Of a stretch of DNA of 64,000 nt, positions 28,201 through 34,700 are shown one piece after another (the stretch's first letter is position 1; every line of letters begins with the position of its first letter). This DNA comes from Epinephelus fuscoguttatus. Taxonomy: Eukaryota > Chordata > Actinopteri > Perciformes > Serranidae. The notes beneath the pieces are model-generated. The model was not told the DNA's origin. It did not search any database and saw nothing but the letters and a program-made list of their open reading frames with translations. Where the stretch lies: the NCBI RefSeq assembly GCF_011397635.1, contig NC_064756.1:3800922-3864921 (forward strand). The letters are read 5' to 3'. The position numbers were made by a program, and so were the translations under genes.

Positions 28201-28985
28201 CAATCACAGGCCCCTGAATCAAACTGAACAGAAACCGTATCATGACAGACTTTGTTATATCGGCAAATATCGTATCGTTGTCCAAAGTATCGTGATTAAA
28301 CCAGTGATTTATACCTCTAATGTTTACGTGTTATGATATCTGTCTGTCTACTTATCTATCCATCTATGTTTTCAGGAGCATTGACCATCACCTGATTGTA
28401 ACCAGTAAATGATTTAATGGTTAACTGGGAAAAAAGTTGTATTTTTTACAGTAATTTAGCAGTTACATAAGAACTTCTTGACATATTGCTGCACAGGAAA
28501 AATATAAAACTTTTATCTTATCTTAAATATTATCATGTATATTACATGCAGTCTGTAAGAAGTGCTGCAGACACTAAATCATAAATAGATGACCTGATTG
28601 ATGGTTTTGTTTGTTTTTACGTCTTTAGCTATAAAAACAAAACTCAGTGAGGTCCTTCTTCCCCAAACTTGACATGAGTGTGTTCAGCAGGTTTTGGACC
28701 ATTTAACAAAAAGTCTGTGTGAATATTATGGCACACATACAAACACTGATTGCAACCAGGGTTCAGGGTGTTAGATGTATGTGCTGCTCACCCGTTCAAG
28801 GGTGCCCTCCTGCCGCCGAGCTTCTCCCCGGATCTCCTCACCGCCGCCGGCTGCAGCAGGGTCGGTGTACCGGTGCTCTGCCTCCTCCTCCCTCCGGACT
28901 GCACGCCTCCCTCCTGCCGCTCAGGGGGATGCTGAGCTGCGGTGTGAAGAGTTAAAATCCAAACGCACCAGAGAGAAACCAGCAT
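195..28985 (-). CDS. ltbp1: latent TGF-beta binding protein 1-like gene, 5' part (long and short forms)
   Basis: LTBPs are secreted matrix glycoproteins that bind latent TGF-beta through its propeptide and tether it to fibrillin and fibronectin. Five coding exons were found on the minus strand, and all junction phases agree (2/1, 1/2, 2/1, 1/2). In order they give a signal peptide, a VCGGRCC cysteine motif, an EGF-like domain, a long low-complexity linker, a Ser/Thr-rich stretch, and the FTPTICKV block that opens the region shared by both isoforms. The motifs VCGGRCCVGW, RCTKPRC and FTPTICKV fit LTBP1 better than LTBP2, LTBP3 or LTBP4, but LTBP2 cannot be excluded. About 575 codons of the long form lie here. 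The hybrid, TB and later EGF domains must lie left of base 1. The order of exons, the phases and the internal second start fit the known LTBP1L/LTBP1S arrangement. Confidence 0.85.
426..478 (-). promoter_or_regulatory. ltbp1: internal 3' splice site of the ltbp1 long form inside short-form coding sequence
   Basis: The roughly 50 sense-strand bases before AG 427-426 are nearly all C and T and contain no other AG. The same bases encode the hydrophobic core of the short-form signal peptide. The phase works: exon 4 ends with one base (G) and this acceptor supplies CT to complete an Ala codon. Confidence 0.75.
493..1020 (-). promoter_or_regulatory. presumed 5' UTR and promoter region of the ltbp1 short form
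   Basis: This is the sequence immediately upstream of the short-form ATG in gene direction. It is strongly purine/pyrimidine biased, with GA-rich blocks at 570-650 and 740-780 and a CTG run at 974-999. No clear TATA box was seen. The assignment rests only on position; the transcription start is unknown. The many overlapping short open frames here are low-complexity artefacts. Confidence 0.35.
2411..2560. repeat. 53-bp tandem repeat, about 2.7 copies
   Basis: The core aaagcctaaggcagagagag begins at 2417, 2470 and 2523 (the last copy diverged), giving a 53-bp period. Copies differ at only a few positions, and the second and third share the 5' side catgcgcctacatgg. Confidence 0.85.
3355..3664. 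repeat. paired TG and CA microsatellites in inverted orientation
   Basis: A (TG)n tract at 3355-3411 and a (CA)n tract at 3597-3664 lie 185 bases apart on the same strand, so they are complementary to each other. Cysteine/valine open frames across them are artefacts. Confidence 0.9.
4324..6650. repeat. 23-bp minisatellite array, about 100 units, in ltbp1 intron 4
   Basis: The main unit is tttctttactgcactctact plus gtg. Recurrent variants are one with cttcactacactctaatgca, one beginning tacctttactgc, and shorter units of 21 and 18 bases. The unit has no stop codon in any plus-strand frame and is not a multiple of three, so long open frames appear in all three frames and repeat the same FFTALYC/LLHSTV/YCTLL words. 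These are not genes. The edges decay into diverged units before 4324 and after 6650. Confidence 0.95.
6651..7460. other. ltbp1 intron 4, right end: no gene
   Basis: This stretch between the minisatellite and exon 4 appears unique and AT-rich, with a short TG microsatellite at 7423-7443 close to the exon 4 donor. No exon or named repeat was seen. Confidence 0.5.
7461..7702 (-). CDS. ltbp1: ltbp1 long form, coding exon 4
   Basis: The exon runs from acceptor GTAACAG (ending at 7703) to donor GTCAGT (from 7460). Joined to exon 3 it reads QPLSLREAQAVLLRK, which resembles a conserved QPLTxxEAxALLxR segment in other LTBPs. A Ser-rich stretch and FYTQKGQYTIHVTAPS follow. It is 242 bases long and ends in phase 1, which fits only the internal acceptor of the next exon. 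The open frame continues into the flanking intron on both sides and is not coding there. Confidence 0.72.
8431..9246. mobile_element. foldback-type repeat, copy 1 (inverted ends, internal repeats)
   Basis: The left end (8431-8483) contains tgtttctgcaaaccacagat followed by atttgtac, and the right end (9197-9240) carries the reverse complement, gtacaaatg then catggtttgcagaaat. Between them, blocks such as gctgactttgtcatc..ggaggtgga recur (8521 and 8820), and a short motif around ggtgtttttagcaacttgtc..gctgtttttc is repeated. A second copy is at 41255-42185. No transposase is visible, so it is a non-autonomous element. Boundaries are approximate. Confidence 0.65.
9584..10353. mobile_element. MITE-like DNA element with inverted ends
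   Basis: The left end gggaccatattcacc and the right end (reverse complement gggggccatattcac) are inverted copies about 770 bases apart. Inside are complementary blocks built on ctcctaacttag / cctaagtttttcaccttagg. No protein is encoded. It lies in ltbp1 intron 3. The target duplication is not clear. Confidence 0.55.
11397..11438. repeat. TG microsatellite
   Basis: An uninterrupted (TG)n tract of about 20 dinucleotides in ltbp1 intron 3. Confidence 0.95.
12000..12987 (-). CDS. ltbp1: ltbp1 long form, coding exon 3 (EGF-like domain and charged linker)
   Basis: The acceptor (TGTAG, ending at 12988) is preceded by a very long pyrimidine tract on the sense strand. The exon opens by completing the EGF-like domain, RCVPRCQNGALCRQSNRC then VCRRGFHGNRCE, with the expected cysteine spacing. 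The remaining roughly 290 residues form a Glu/Lys/Ser/Pro-rich linker with no cysteine and no recognisable fold, ending in a run of Glu and Lys. The exon ends CTG-AG before donor GTAAGG (11999-11994). At 988 bases it is much longer than I would expect from the matching part of mammalian LTBP1L. Confidence 0.8.
13150..13720. repeat. polypurine tract with an AGG triplet run
   Basis: About 570 bases on the plus strand are almost all A and G, built on gagga, gacaagga and similar words, with an (AGG)14 run at 13501-13542. On the ltbp1 sense strand this is a pyrimidine tract beginning about 160 bases upstream of the exon 3 acceptor. The Pro/Leu/Ser open frames (minus) and Arg/Glu/Gly frame (plus) at 13255-13737 are composition artefacts. 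Confidence 0.9.
13790..13998. repeat. TG microsatellites
   Basis: There is a pure (TG)n tract at 13790-13840 and a second, interrupted gtgtatgt/gtgtgt tract at 13933-13998. Both lie in ltbp1 intron 2. Confidence 0.9.
14365..15660. mobile_element. degenerate DNA-transposon-like interspersed repeat, interrupted
   Basis: Two segments (about 14365-14790 and 15220-15660) resemble one family of dispersed vertebrate repeats. The first has aatgggagacaggtctggac; the second has ctttgatgatattatgga and ends with cctaacttttttggaacatg followed by cattcagaataagtgtatat. Several frames are closed, so it is dead. The intervening 430 bases have a different character and look like a nested insertion. Family assignment is from memory of similar fish and frog repeats. 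Confidence 0.5.
14790..15220. mobile_element. probable nested insertion, unidentified
   Basis: This CG-richer stretch interrupts the flanking repeat. Near its left side are gaacgttgcagagagaag and cagtgtgaactggc; near its right side are gtgtgaaccagcagg and acgacgttgcag, which suggests imperfect inverted ends. No coding capacity was seen. Confidence 0.35.
15680..16110 (+). pseudogene. LINE reverse-transcriptase fragment (CR1/L2-like), degenerate
   Basis: A broken plus-strand frame gives VENVEQFKYLGTIIDQTLTF, a word typical of the thumb region of CR1/L2-type LINE reverse transcriptases (FKYLGxxID). Further matches follow in shifted frames to about 16110. Stops and frameshifts show it is dead. 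It lies in ltbp1 intron 2. Confidence 0.6.
17185..17342. repeat. fish-type interspersed repeat (hAT-MITE-like)
   Basis: The sequence ttttcgtcaactaaaactag, then aaaatgactaaaatgtgatt and ttaaaattaacactgaac, resembles a very common teleost short element. A related fragment appears at about 36222-36330. No open frame. Confidence 0.45.
18534..18604 (-). CDS. ltbp1: ltbp1 long form, coding exon 2 (VCGGRCC motif)
   Basis: A 71-base exon sits between a strong acceptor (CTGCAG, ending at 18605) and donor GTGAGT (from 18533). It encodes PHVCGGRCCVGW followed by a Thr/Arg-rich stretch and RCTK, the N-terminal cysteine motif just before the first EGF-like domain of LTBPs. It is too short to stand out as an open frame and was found by matching this motif. 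It enters with one base and leaves with one base, joining exons 1 and 3 in frame. Confidence 0.85.
18798..19192 (+). pseudogene. BED zinc-finger exon of a hAT-type transposase, frameshifted
   Basis: One frame reads KRSKVWLHISKFDADYARCN then ICDARPA; the next frame continues SYGNTSNLRKHLVKHKV. Together they make a BED finger (W, CxxC, then HxxxxH), the N-terminal DNA-binding domain of many hAT transposases. A one-base change near 18980 breaks the frame. A Ser/Ala-rich tail ends in an acidic run and a stop at 19190-19192. It lies less than 200 bases from ltbp1 exon 2. No catalytic domain remains. Confidence 0.65.
19590..19680. mobile_element. terminal segment of a hAT-like element
   Basis: A run of ggtaccg words (taccggtaccgattcccagg, then gggtatcggtaccgtatc) ends in ggtacccatccctac. 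Elements of this style in fish end with tagggatgggtacc-type inverted repeats. It may be the right end of the element whose BED exon lies at 18798-19192; no matching left end was found. Confidence 0.5.
19968..20085 (+). pseudogene. Myb/SANT-like exon remnant of a Harbinger-type element
   Basis: The frame MPAKWENNEVQELLTLRAED plus KISHHITGT resembles the first helix region of trihelix/Myb-like proteins that accompany PIF/Harbinger transposases in fish. The following sequence does not continue the domain, so only a first exon or a deletion derivative is left. No inverted ends were fixed. Confidence 0.4.
20743..21281. repeat. three CA/TG microsatellites
   Basis: (TG)n lies at 20743-20771 and 21184-21207, and (CA)n at 21242-21281. 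The last two are complementary and only 34 bases apart. Confidence 0.9.
21594..22010. mobile_element. foldback-type repeat, copy 3 (partial), with about 62-bp internal tandem units
   Basis: The start agaggaaaatgttctgcaaa resembles the left end of copies 1 and 2 with part deleted. Five diverged units then follow, built on gatagtggcac, aaaagcagttgttttttacc and gctgcatttcctgcc, with a period near 62. The same unit appears in reverse complement within 41400-42000. The end is cut near the TTAA-flanked element that follows. Confidence 0.55.
22051..23485. mobile_element. TTAA-flanked DNA transposon with long inverted repeats
   Basis: TTAA (22047-22050) and TTAA (23486-23489) flank a 1,435-base unit. 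It begins agaatactcagacgatttgg and ends with the reverse complement of aggaatactcagacgatttt. The inverted repeats are about 355-365 bases each (22051 to about 22415; about 23130 to 23485), with a few mismatches. TTAA target sites are known for piggyBac and Kolobok elements. Its only coding remnant is the P2X7-tail-like protein inside, so it is a deletion derivative. Confidence 0.8.
22501..22957 (+). pseudogene. P2X7-tail-like zinc-domain protein in the transposon, frameshifted
   Basis: The frame from 22501 reads MDDFERDFEEFLVADTDPEP then YLFEPYTNEEL and stops at 22609-22611. In the next frame WMDAEQARTEAES continues and leads to DWWCSCGACQPMPMEVESFC then CTEWD, a WCxCGxCxxMP...CC pattern like the intracellular tail of P2X7 receptors. 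Related domains occur in many repetitive fish genes. A single shift near 22597 separates the halves. A possible donor (GTGAGT) follows FQSS near 22950, and no downstream exon remains. Confidence 0.6.
23500..23671. repeat. short tetranucleotide repeats
   Basis: (CATA)n lies at about 23498-23516 and (CAAA)n at 23648-23672. Confidence 0.85.
24225..24395. mobile_element. foldback-type repeat, end fragment
   Basis: The words ctcctgatgacaaagtcagc and tcatacacttcatcacttg are the reverse complement of 8805-8850 in copy 1. The segment closes with gtacaatcgtgtagtttgca, a diverged form of the family's terminal repeat. Confidence 0.5.
25220..25401. repeat. CA/TG microsatellites
   Basis: (CA)n lies at 25220-25249, a short (GT)n at 25298-25311, and (CA)n at 25366-25401 with interruptions. 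Confidence 0.9.
26937..27645. mobile_element. PIF/Harbinger-type non-autonomous element
   Basis: TAA (26934-26936) and TAA (27646-27648) flank a 709-base unit. The first 35 bases (ggggg, tgatcacacctacaaggagc...) and last 35 are inverted copies with two mismatches. A TWA target duplication and a GGG start are hallmarks of the PIF/Harbinger superfamily. The remaining coding part is a MADF-like exon. Confidence 0.82.
27300..27444 (+). pseudogene. MADF-like first exon inside the Harbinger element
   Basis: From ATG 27300 the frame reads MAMQCNDEWFILTVYNYEEL then YNPSIPQYSNKHRRAHAW, with the order of hydrophobic, LYxPxxxxY, RRAxAW residues seen in MADF domains that accompany Harbinger transposases. 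A good donor (CCG then GTGAGT, 27445 on) ends the exon. The rest of the domain and the transposase are absent. Confidence 0.6.
27659..27826 (-). mobile_element. tRNA-derived SINE, copy A, lacking the B box
   Basis: In minus orientation it begins gtcggtggcttagtggtaga (A-box-like) and ends in a T/A-rich tail. The box-B segment present in the two other copies is missing between gccgcagca and gcctttgctgcatg, a deletion of about 25 bases. Flanking direct repeats taaggcataaaac (27646-27658) and taagacataaaac (27827-27839) differ by one base and are its target duplication. Confidence 0.8.
28792..28985 (-). CDS. ltbp1: ltbp1 long form, coding exon 1 (signal peptide)
   Basis: The start at 28985-28983 is followed by a hydrophobic signal peptide, MLVSLWCVWILTLHTAAQ, then a basic Arg/Gly-rich stretch. 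An in-frame ATG also lies upstream at 29027, but the downstream one places the hydrophobic core correctly. The exon is GC-rich. It ends in ...APLN-GG before donor GTGAGC (28791-28786), leaving two bases of a Gly codon that the T of the next exon completes. Proteins on the opposite strand at 28719-28999 are shadows of this exon. Confidence 0.78.
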
Positions 28986-29099
28986 GTTTACAGAGCTGAT
29001 GATGATCAATAGCTTACTGATAATCAATCAACACTGACTGATGCATCGCGTGTATCTGCAGTTCACTGAAAGTGTCGGACCTGTGACTGATTGAAAGTT

Positions 29100-29230
29100 T
29101 GACGCCACTCACACACACTTGTCCGGCCTCTTGCTTTATTGTCCTGTCAACCAATAGGAGCAGACAACAGCTGCTTCCCTGCTCCTATTGGCTGACACCA
29201 GAGGAGCCTCTGAGTAGCCAATAAGAGCCC
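29100..29230 (-). promoter_or_regulatory. CCAAT-box cluster upstream of the ltbp1 long form
   Basis: Three CCAAT/ATTGG boxes lie at 29151-29155, 29187-29191 and 29218-29222, about 31-36 bases apart and 165-240 bases upstream of the ATG. This spacing is typical of multi-NF-Y promoters. Two of them form a perfect 13-base inverted repeat (29151-29163 and 29179-29191). An ATAAAG element follows at about 29135-29140. Binding is inferred. Confidence 0.55.
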
Positions 29231-29448
29231 AGGAGGAAGGAAAGGAAACAAGGAGGGAAGTGAAGATTTTATTTTAACAGCGTTCATAGTCACACTGATG
29301 ATAATTTAACATCTTGTTGTCTGAGTGGTGAATTTAGTCCAAACTCTATTTTTAACCTTATTATTATTTTCACTAAATGGCGGAGGAAATAAACAGAAGT
29401 ATTCCATGACATGTAAAAGGCCTAAATTCAAAATGTAACCCAGGTAAA

Positions 29449-29560
29449 AGTACAGAAGTGTGGAAATACTCTGTTACATGTTAAAGCCCTGCATTTAAAT
29501 TCTTACTTGAGTAGAAGTACAAACATACTAGCATCAAAATACATTTAAAGTACCAAAATG
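29449..29560. repeat. fish-type interspersed repeat (hAT-MITE-like)
   Basis: The words gtaaaagtacagaagtgtgg, actctgttacatgttaaagc and cttacttgagtagaagtaca match a common teleost short element. Diverged relatives appear at about 10540-10680, 11820-11930, 16540-16680, 18300-18390 and 32045-32210. Confidence 0.5.
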
Positions 29561-30499
29561 AAAAGTACGCTCTATGCAGAATGGCCCATTTCAGATCAGT
29601 TTTTATTATATTATTGGATTATAAATATTGATGCATTTAATGTGGTCATCACCTCATCCCATTTTGGGATTGCCGCACCTTATACAGCTATGGTCATGAA
29701 TATTTTCGTAATTTTGCAATGCGTATTTTTTGAGAATGCAATTTAACAATAAGGATTTAAGCATTTATTCTTAATTATTTACTTATAGGGGTATGTGTAT
29801 GATTGTCTCAGTGCAGTTTTTAATTTTTACTTCTTTATTCTCTGTCTCTGTGTATAATATTGTAGGTTATCACACAAACTGGTGTTTGTGCCTTTCTACT
29901 GAACATGGGTAATGTGACTGATTGCAAACTCTCAGCCACTTCTTATGAGGGTTTCTCTTCATTACAAAACTGTTTGCCTGATGAAGGTCTAGTTACTGGG
30001 GAAGGTAACACAGTTAATGGAACTGGGATAGGAGACATAATGCTAAACCACTGTGCCATTGTCTGTTGCTCCACCCTGGTTATTGAGAGAGATACTGGTT
30101 GACATGCACCTGTTGCTAATTATTTCCAGCAGGTTACAATATGTAACTGTACATTCAGAGAGGGATCTGATCTGTGATATAACATGCAGGAAAGAGAAGA
30201 GCATGTTATTATTTATTGTTTAAAAAAAAATAAAAAGGAAAGGAAAGAGAAACCTATAAAAAGTACCACAGTGGACAACAGTGCAAAGATATACTGACCA
30301 TCACCAACACAAGACATTCATATGTACAGTGACTGCTGGATTCTTCATGCCTCATTGTTAGGAAGCATCTGTCAGTGTGCACAGCTGGATGAAGTGGAAT
30401 AATATTAGCATTACAATGGGTGGAAGAAAATAACAAACCCAGTGTCTTAATCGTCTCTGGTAGCTTGTCAGCGCTTTCAAGCATTTAGTCTGGAAAGTC

Positions 30500-31456
30500 A
30501 TCATGCAGACAGGATATTATGCATGACACTTCTCATGTGCTGCTCAGATTACACTGCAGGGGATTGTATATCGTCTTCCTTTGGTTTGCTGTCCATGTAG
30601 AGGTTGAAGGAAATGAGAAAGTAGACATATTGGCTAAACAATCACTAAAACGGCAGTTAATTGACATGTAAGTACCATTAAGTAAGGCAGAGGTTAAAAC
30701 TATCATAAAGGACTGTATGCAAAAACCAAAACATTTTGGGAATGCAGAGACACAGGGAGACATTTTTACAGTATTCAAAAACAGGTAAGTGTTGGTAGAT
30801 AACATAGTGGGAGCCCAAAGGAGGAGATGATCATTACGCGTCTGAGGATCCAGGATTAAATGAAACTGTCCATAGTATGGGGAAACATCCTACTGGACTG
30901 TATACACACTGTGACAAACTGGAAACAGTCCGACATGTACTAATATATTGCAACAGGTATGATGAAAAAAGAAGAGAGTTAATAACAAGAATAACAGAGG
31001 AAAAGCAGAGTATTACTTTAGGGAATCTACTAGGAGAGACACTGAGGAATACATCTAAGCTTCAGATTCAGAATCAGAATCAGAAATACTTAATTGATCC
31101 CCAAGAGAAAATTGTGATTTGTTACAGTTGCTCATATGTAAAGAGTAGAGAATTATAAAGAGTAAGAATGAGAGTGAAATAGAAGTGTGTAAATATAAGG
31201 TAATAAATTTAATAAAATAGAAATAAAAAATGTGCATTGTGCTACAATGTTAAAACTAGTACTTCTGTTAGTAGGTATTTATGATTATCTATTTATTGTG
31301 TATTTAATTATTTAAGAGTAACAGGAAAACTAGAGAATTTAGTTTTGTTTTATTTCCTGCCAATCTACTGCTCCACACATCATTCCAGTAGGTGGCGGTA
31401 ATGCACCTGAAAGCTGGTTTGCCAACCGCCATTAAACTCAACGAAGAAGAAGAAGC
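30500..31456 (+). mobile_element. 3' end of a LINE with RNase H (I/Nimb-like), degenerate
   Basis: From about 30585 the frame reads WFAVHVEVEGNEKVDILAKQ, the last RNase H motif (HxGxxGNExAD-like). After stops and shifts comes GKHPTGLYTHCDKLETVRHV then LIYCNRYDEKRREL, the CxxC...HxxxxC knuckle after RNase H. The 3' end is cagtaggtggcggtaatgca with cgccattaaa and a (GAA)n tail at 31443-31455, matching a common fish LINE tail. The segment 31059-31250 looks like a separate insertion. The tail ends about 275 bases before the ilkap start. Confidence 0.65.
31059..31250 (+). mobile_element. short retroposon-like insertion in the LINE
   Basis: It starts cagattcagaatcagaatca, continues tacttaattgatccccaaga and ttacagttgctc, and becomes A-rich. 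This resembles a frequent fish retroposon tail. It interrupts the frame of the surrounding LINE. Confidence 0.45.
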
Positions 31457-31730
31457 TAGCAGCAGCTAGAAATAAACCGCAATAATATTTCCACGCCGGA
31501 GCTAACGGTCCACGTTTCTGCGTTTAAAACCAACGAACCCGTTGAACGGCAGCCTGAATATTTTTGACCCGTTTAATGACACCTTTCACACATTTGTTTT
31601 ACCGTCAGCTCACACACTTACAGACACCGAGCCGTACATGCACAGGCACAGACAGGTAGCTAACTAGTTAGCTCCTTCCGAAAGCTAGGCTAGTTAGCTA
31701 GTTAGCTAGCTGCTGTGCTAACTGAGCAGA
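31456..31730 (+). promoter_or_regulatory. presumed ilkap promoter and 5' UTR
   Basis: This lies between the LINE tail and the ilkap ATG. No TATA box was seen. It contains the 16-base palindrome agctaactagttagct (31658-31673) and further gttagctagttagctagc words to 31712. The start of transcription is not known. Confidence 0.4.
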
Positions 31731-31773
31731 ATGGATCTTTTCGACGACCTGCCAGAACCGACACAGACCTCCG
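31731..31773 (+). CDS. ilkap: ilkap exon 1
   Basis: It encodes MDLFDDLPEPTQTS and one base of the next codon, then donor GTGAGT at 31774. The open frame continues into the intron but is not coding there. Confidence 0.9.
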
Positions 31774-34700
31774 GTGAGTTCAGACGAATTAACGGTGAAA
31801 TATTGATTAAAACAAAATGCATTGAACGGGGAGACGTTAGCACTGGTGATGCAGAACAATCATTGGCGTTATCAGAAATACCAGTAAGACCAGTAAGGGT
31901 TTTACCCTTCATTATCAGTTGATATTTATGTCCGTTATGTGCATGAGTAAAGTGTCTAATGTTCTTGTAATACACGGGAGTATTTTCACTTCTAAACTGG
32001 TGGAAAAATGCAGTGAAATGTTAAATAATCAATAAACTGTGTGGACTATAACTGAGTACATTTACTTAAGTACTGTACCTTACAGTGTTAGAGTATTTCC
32101 AGTAAATGCTGTTGTAACGTTATACTTCTACTCCACTAGAGCTCATTGGTAAATATTGTACTTTTTACCCCATTACATTTATGTGACAGATATACTGTTC
32201 AGATTCTGATTGAAAATATCATATATCTAACAGTGTGTGTAATATCAAATCTGCAGTACAGGGAAGTAGTATTTGTATGATTCTACTTAAGATTTAAAAC
32301 TAGGGATGCACAAGAATATTGTTGCGTCATCAGAATCAGCCAACATGCTTTTTCTTATTTTACACAATGAATGAATATAACATACACCGAAAATCACTGT
32401 TTCATGTCTCCATCTGCTGGTGGGCCATCGTGATAAAAGTATGCATGCATACTAAGATGATTCCACCACAGAAGAGACTTGATCTTTAAAATTAGGTGGG
32501 AAAGATAGTGGATATATTGATATTGGTATCGGTTATCAGCCAGAAAGTTGTTATATGGCGTGTCGGTGGCTTAGAGGTAGAGCAGGCACAGCATGTACAA
32601 GGCTGTTGCTGCAGCGGCCTTGGTTTGACTCCAGCCTGTGGCCCTTTGCTGCATGTCACTCCCTCTCTCTCTCTCTCCCCCCTTCACGCTTGTCTGTCTA
32701 TCAATTAAAGGCTTAAAAATGCCCAAAAAATATGTTTATATTAAAAAAAAAAGTTGTTATATATCAGCATGTTGGACATCAGCAAAAAATCTGATATCGT
32801 CCGTCCCTGTTTAAAACTCTTAATTATTACATCTGTACGCCTAAAGGGCTTTTACATTTAAACCACCATTTTTTACTTTTTAAATTCTGGATTCTCTCCA
32901 CACAGGTCCAGTCTCTGCAGCAGTCACAGCTCAACCACAATCCACCAAAGAAGAAGAAGAAGAAGAGGTGGAGAAAAGATTGAAACGAAAAAGAGAAGAT
33001 GCAGAGTGTGATAAAAAGGAGGGGGAGGAGGAGGTCAAAAAAGTTTGTAAAGAAGGTTTTCATCTCTTCCACCACAACGTTTGTTTGCTTTTTCTCCTCC
33101 AATTAAAGAGTATATGGAAATATGATGTCTAGAGATGATGCATTTAAGGACTGACATGTGTGTCATCATCCAGGCCTCCCCGTGCTGAAAGGCTACGTAG
33201 CCGCAAGGCGAGGCGAGCGGGACGAGATGCAGGATGCCCACGTGGTGCTGCCAGACATGAGCAGCTATCTGTCCACTTTGCCAGGACAAGTGTGAGTTCT
33301 CTGACTAGACAGCTGTCCAAAAGAAAGTCATCAGTGGAGGAAGTGTCTCTGATGTGTCCTTTGTGTCCTGCAGATCTAACGTTTCGTACTTTGCTGTGTT
33401 TGACGGTCACGGTGGAGCTCGAGCCTCTCGGTTCGCTGCAGAGCATCTCCACCACAATCTGGCCAAGAAGTTCCCCAGTGGTGAGTTTTAAAGGGGCAGT
33501 CCACTCTTAAATTATCACACAGCTCGTCTTCATGTTAAGTTTACAGATGTCAGACTGGTACTCAATTGCCTTTTAAAAGTTATGTATTTGTCCAAATTAA
33601 TGACTTGATGTCTCGAAATGATTGATGACTCGAAAAGTTTTAAATTTGATTGTAAATAGTGAGCAGGCTGTTATTTCACAGAGTGTTTTCAGGAAGGACG
33701 AGCTGTGGTATAACGAACACCGCCGCCTCCTTAATGGTTGAAACGTGTCGTCTCTTTCAGGAGAAACGGAGAACGTGGACAAGCTCATAAAGAAATGTCT
33801 CCTGGACACTTTCCGCCAGACAGATGAAGACTTTCTGAAGAAAGCTTCAAGCCAGTAAGTGTTGAAAGAGATGAAACATTTACATCCAGAATAAAGAACT
33901 TGCCTGAGAATCATCACATTTTTAAGTTTTCTTCAGTATCAGAGTGATAATTGACTGTACATCCATGAGTACACTGCAAACAGGAGCTGCTGATGGCATA
34001 CTTTTAAGAGAGACAATGTCAACAAATATTGGTGAATGTACTTTTGTCTCATGTTTTCTCTCTGTGTTGTGCAACAGGAAGCCAGCATGGAAGGACGGCA
34101 CCACAGCCACCTGTGTGCTGGTGGTGGATGACATGATATATGTGGCCAATCTGGGAGACAGCAGGGTAAACTGAGTCAGACACCTTTTTAAATATAGGTT
34201 ATCTGATGTTTGCCTCAATGCACCATCAGATAAACCTCTGCAGGACATCGTAGTTCATGTCTGTCTGCGTTTGTGTCCGCAGGCCGTGTTGTGTCGGATG
34301 GAGGCGACATCAGGAGCAGACGGACAGAGGAGGTCGGTGACTCTCGCTCTCAGTAAAGAACACAACCCAACCATCTATGAGGAGAGGATGAGGATCCAGA
34401 GGGCAGGAGGCACCGTTAGGTACACCACCTACATTCATAAACAAGGGATCTGGTCTGAAGGATGTCCTCTGGCTCTTAAGTTAGAACTTAACTTGACAGC
34501 AGATGTTAAGTTCCAAATATCTACCAAGTTTGGTGATTTTCAGTTTAAACTGTCATCAATTTAGGGCCTAATTTTGTGTAAGGCCAATGCACTTGTTTGG
34601 TTCGTTTTAAAGCAGCTGTGAGTAAATCTCCAACAGAATTAATGCTAAAAAGTAGAAAAAGGAGCATGGAAAAAACTGATAGTCAAGAAGAAAAACAAAT

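Noticed and set aside
28719-28999. Three plus-strand frames over 28.7-29.0 kb
   Set aside because: They are antisense to the GC-rich ltbp1 exon 1, whose phase and signal peptide are supported.
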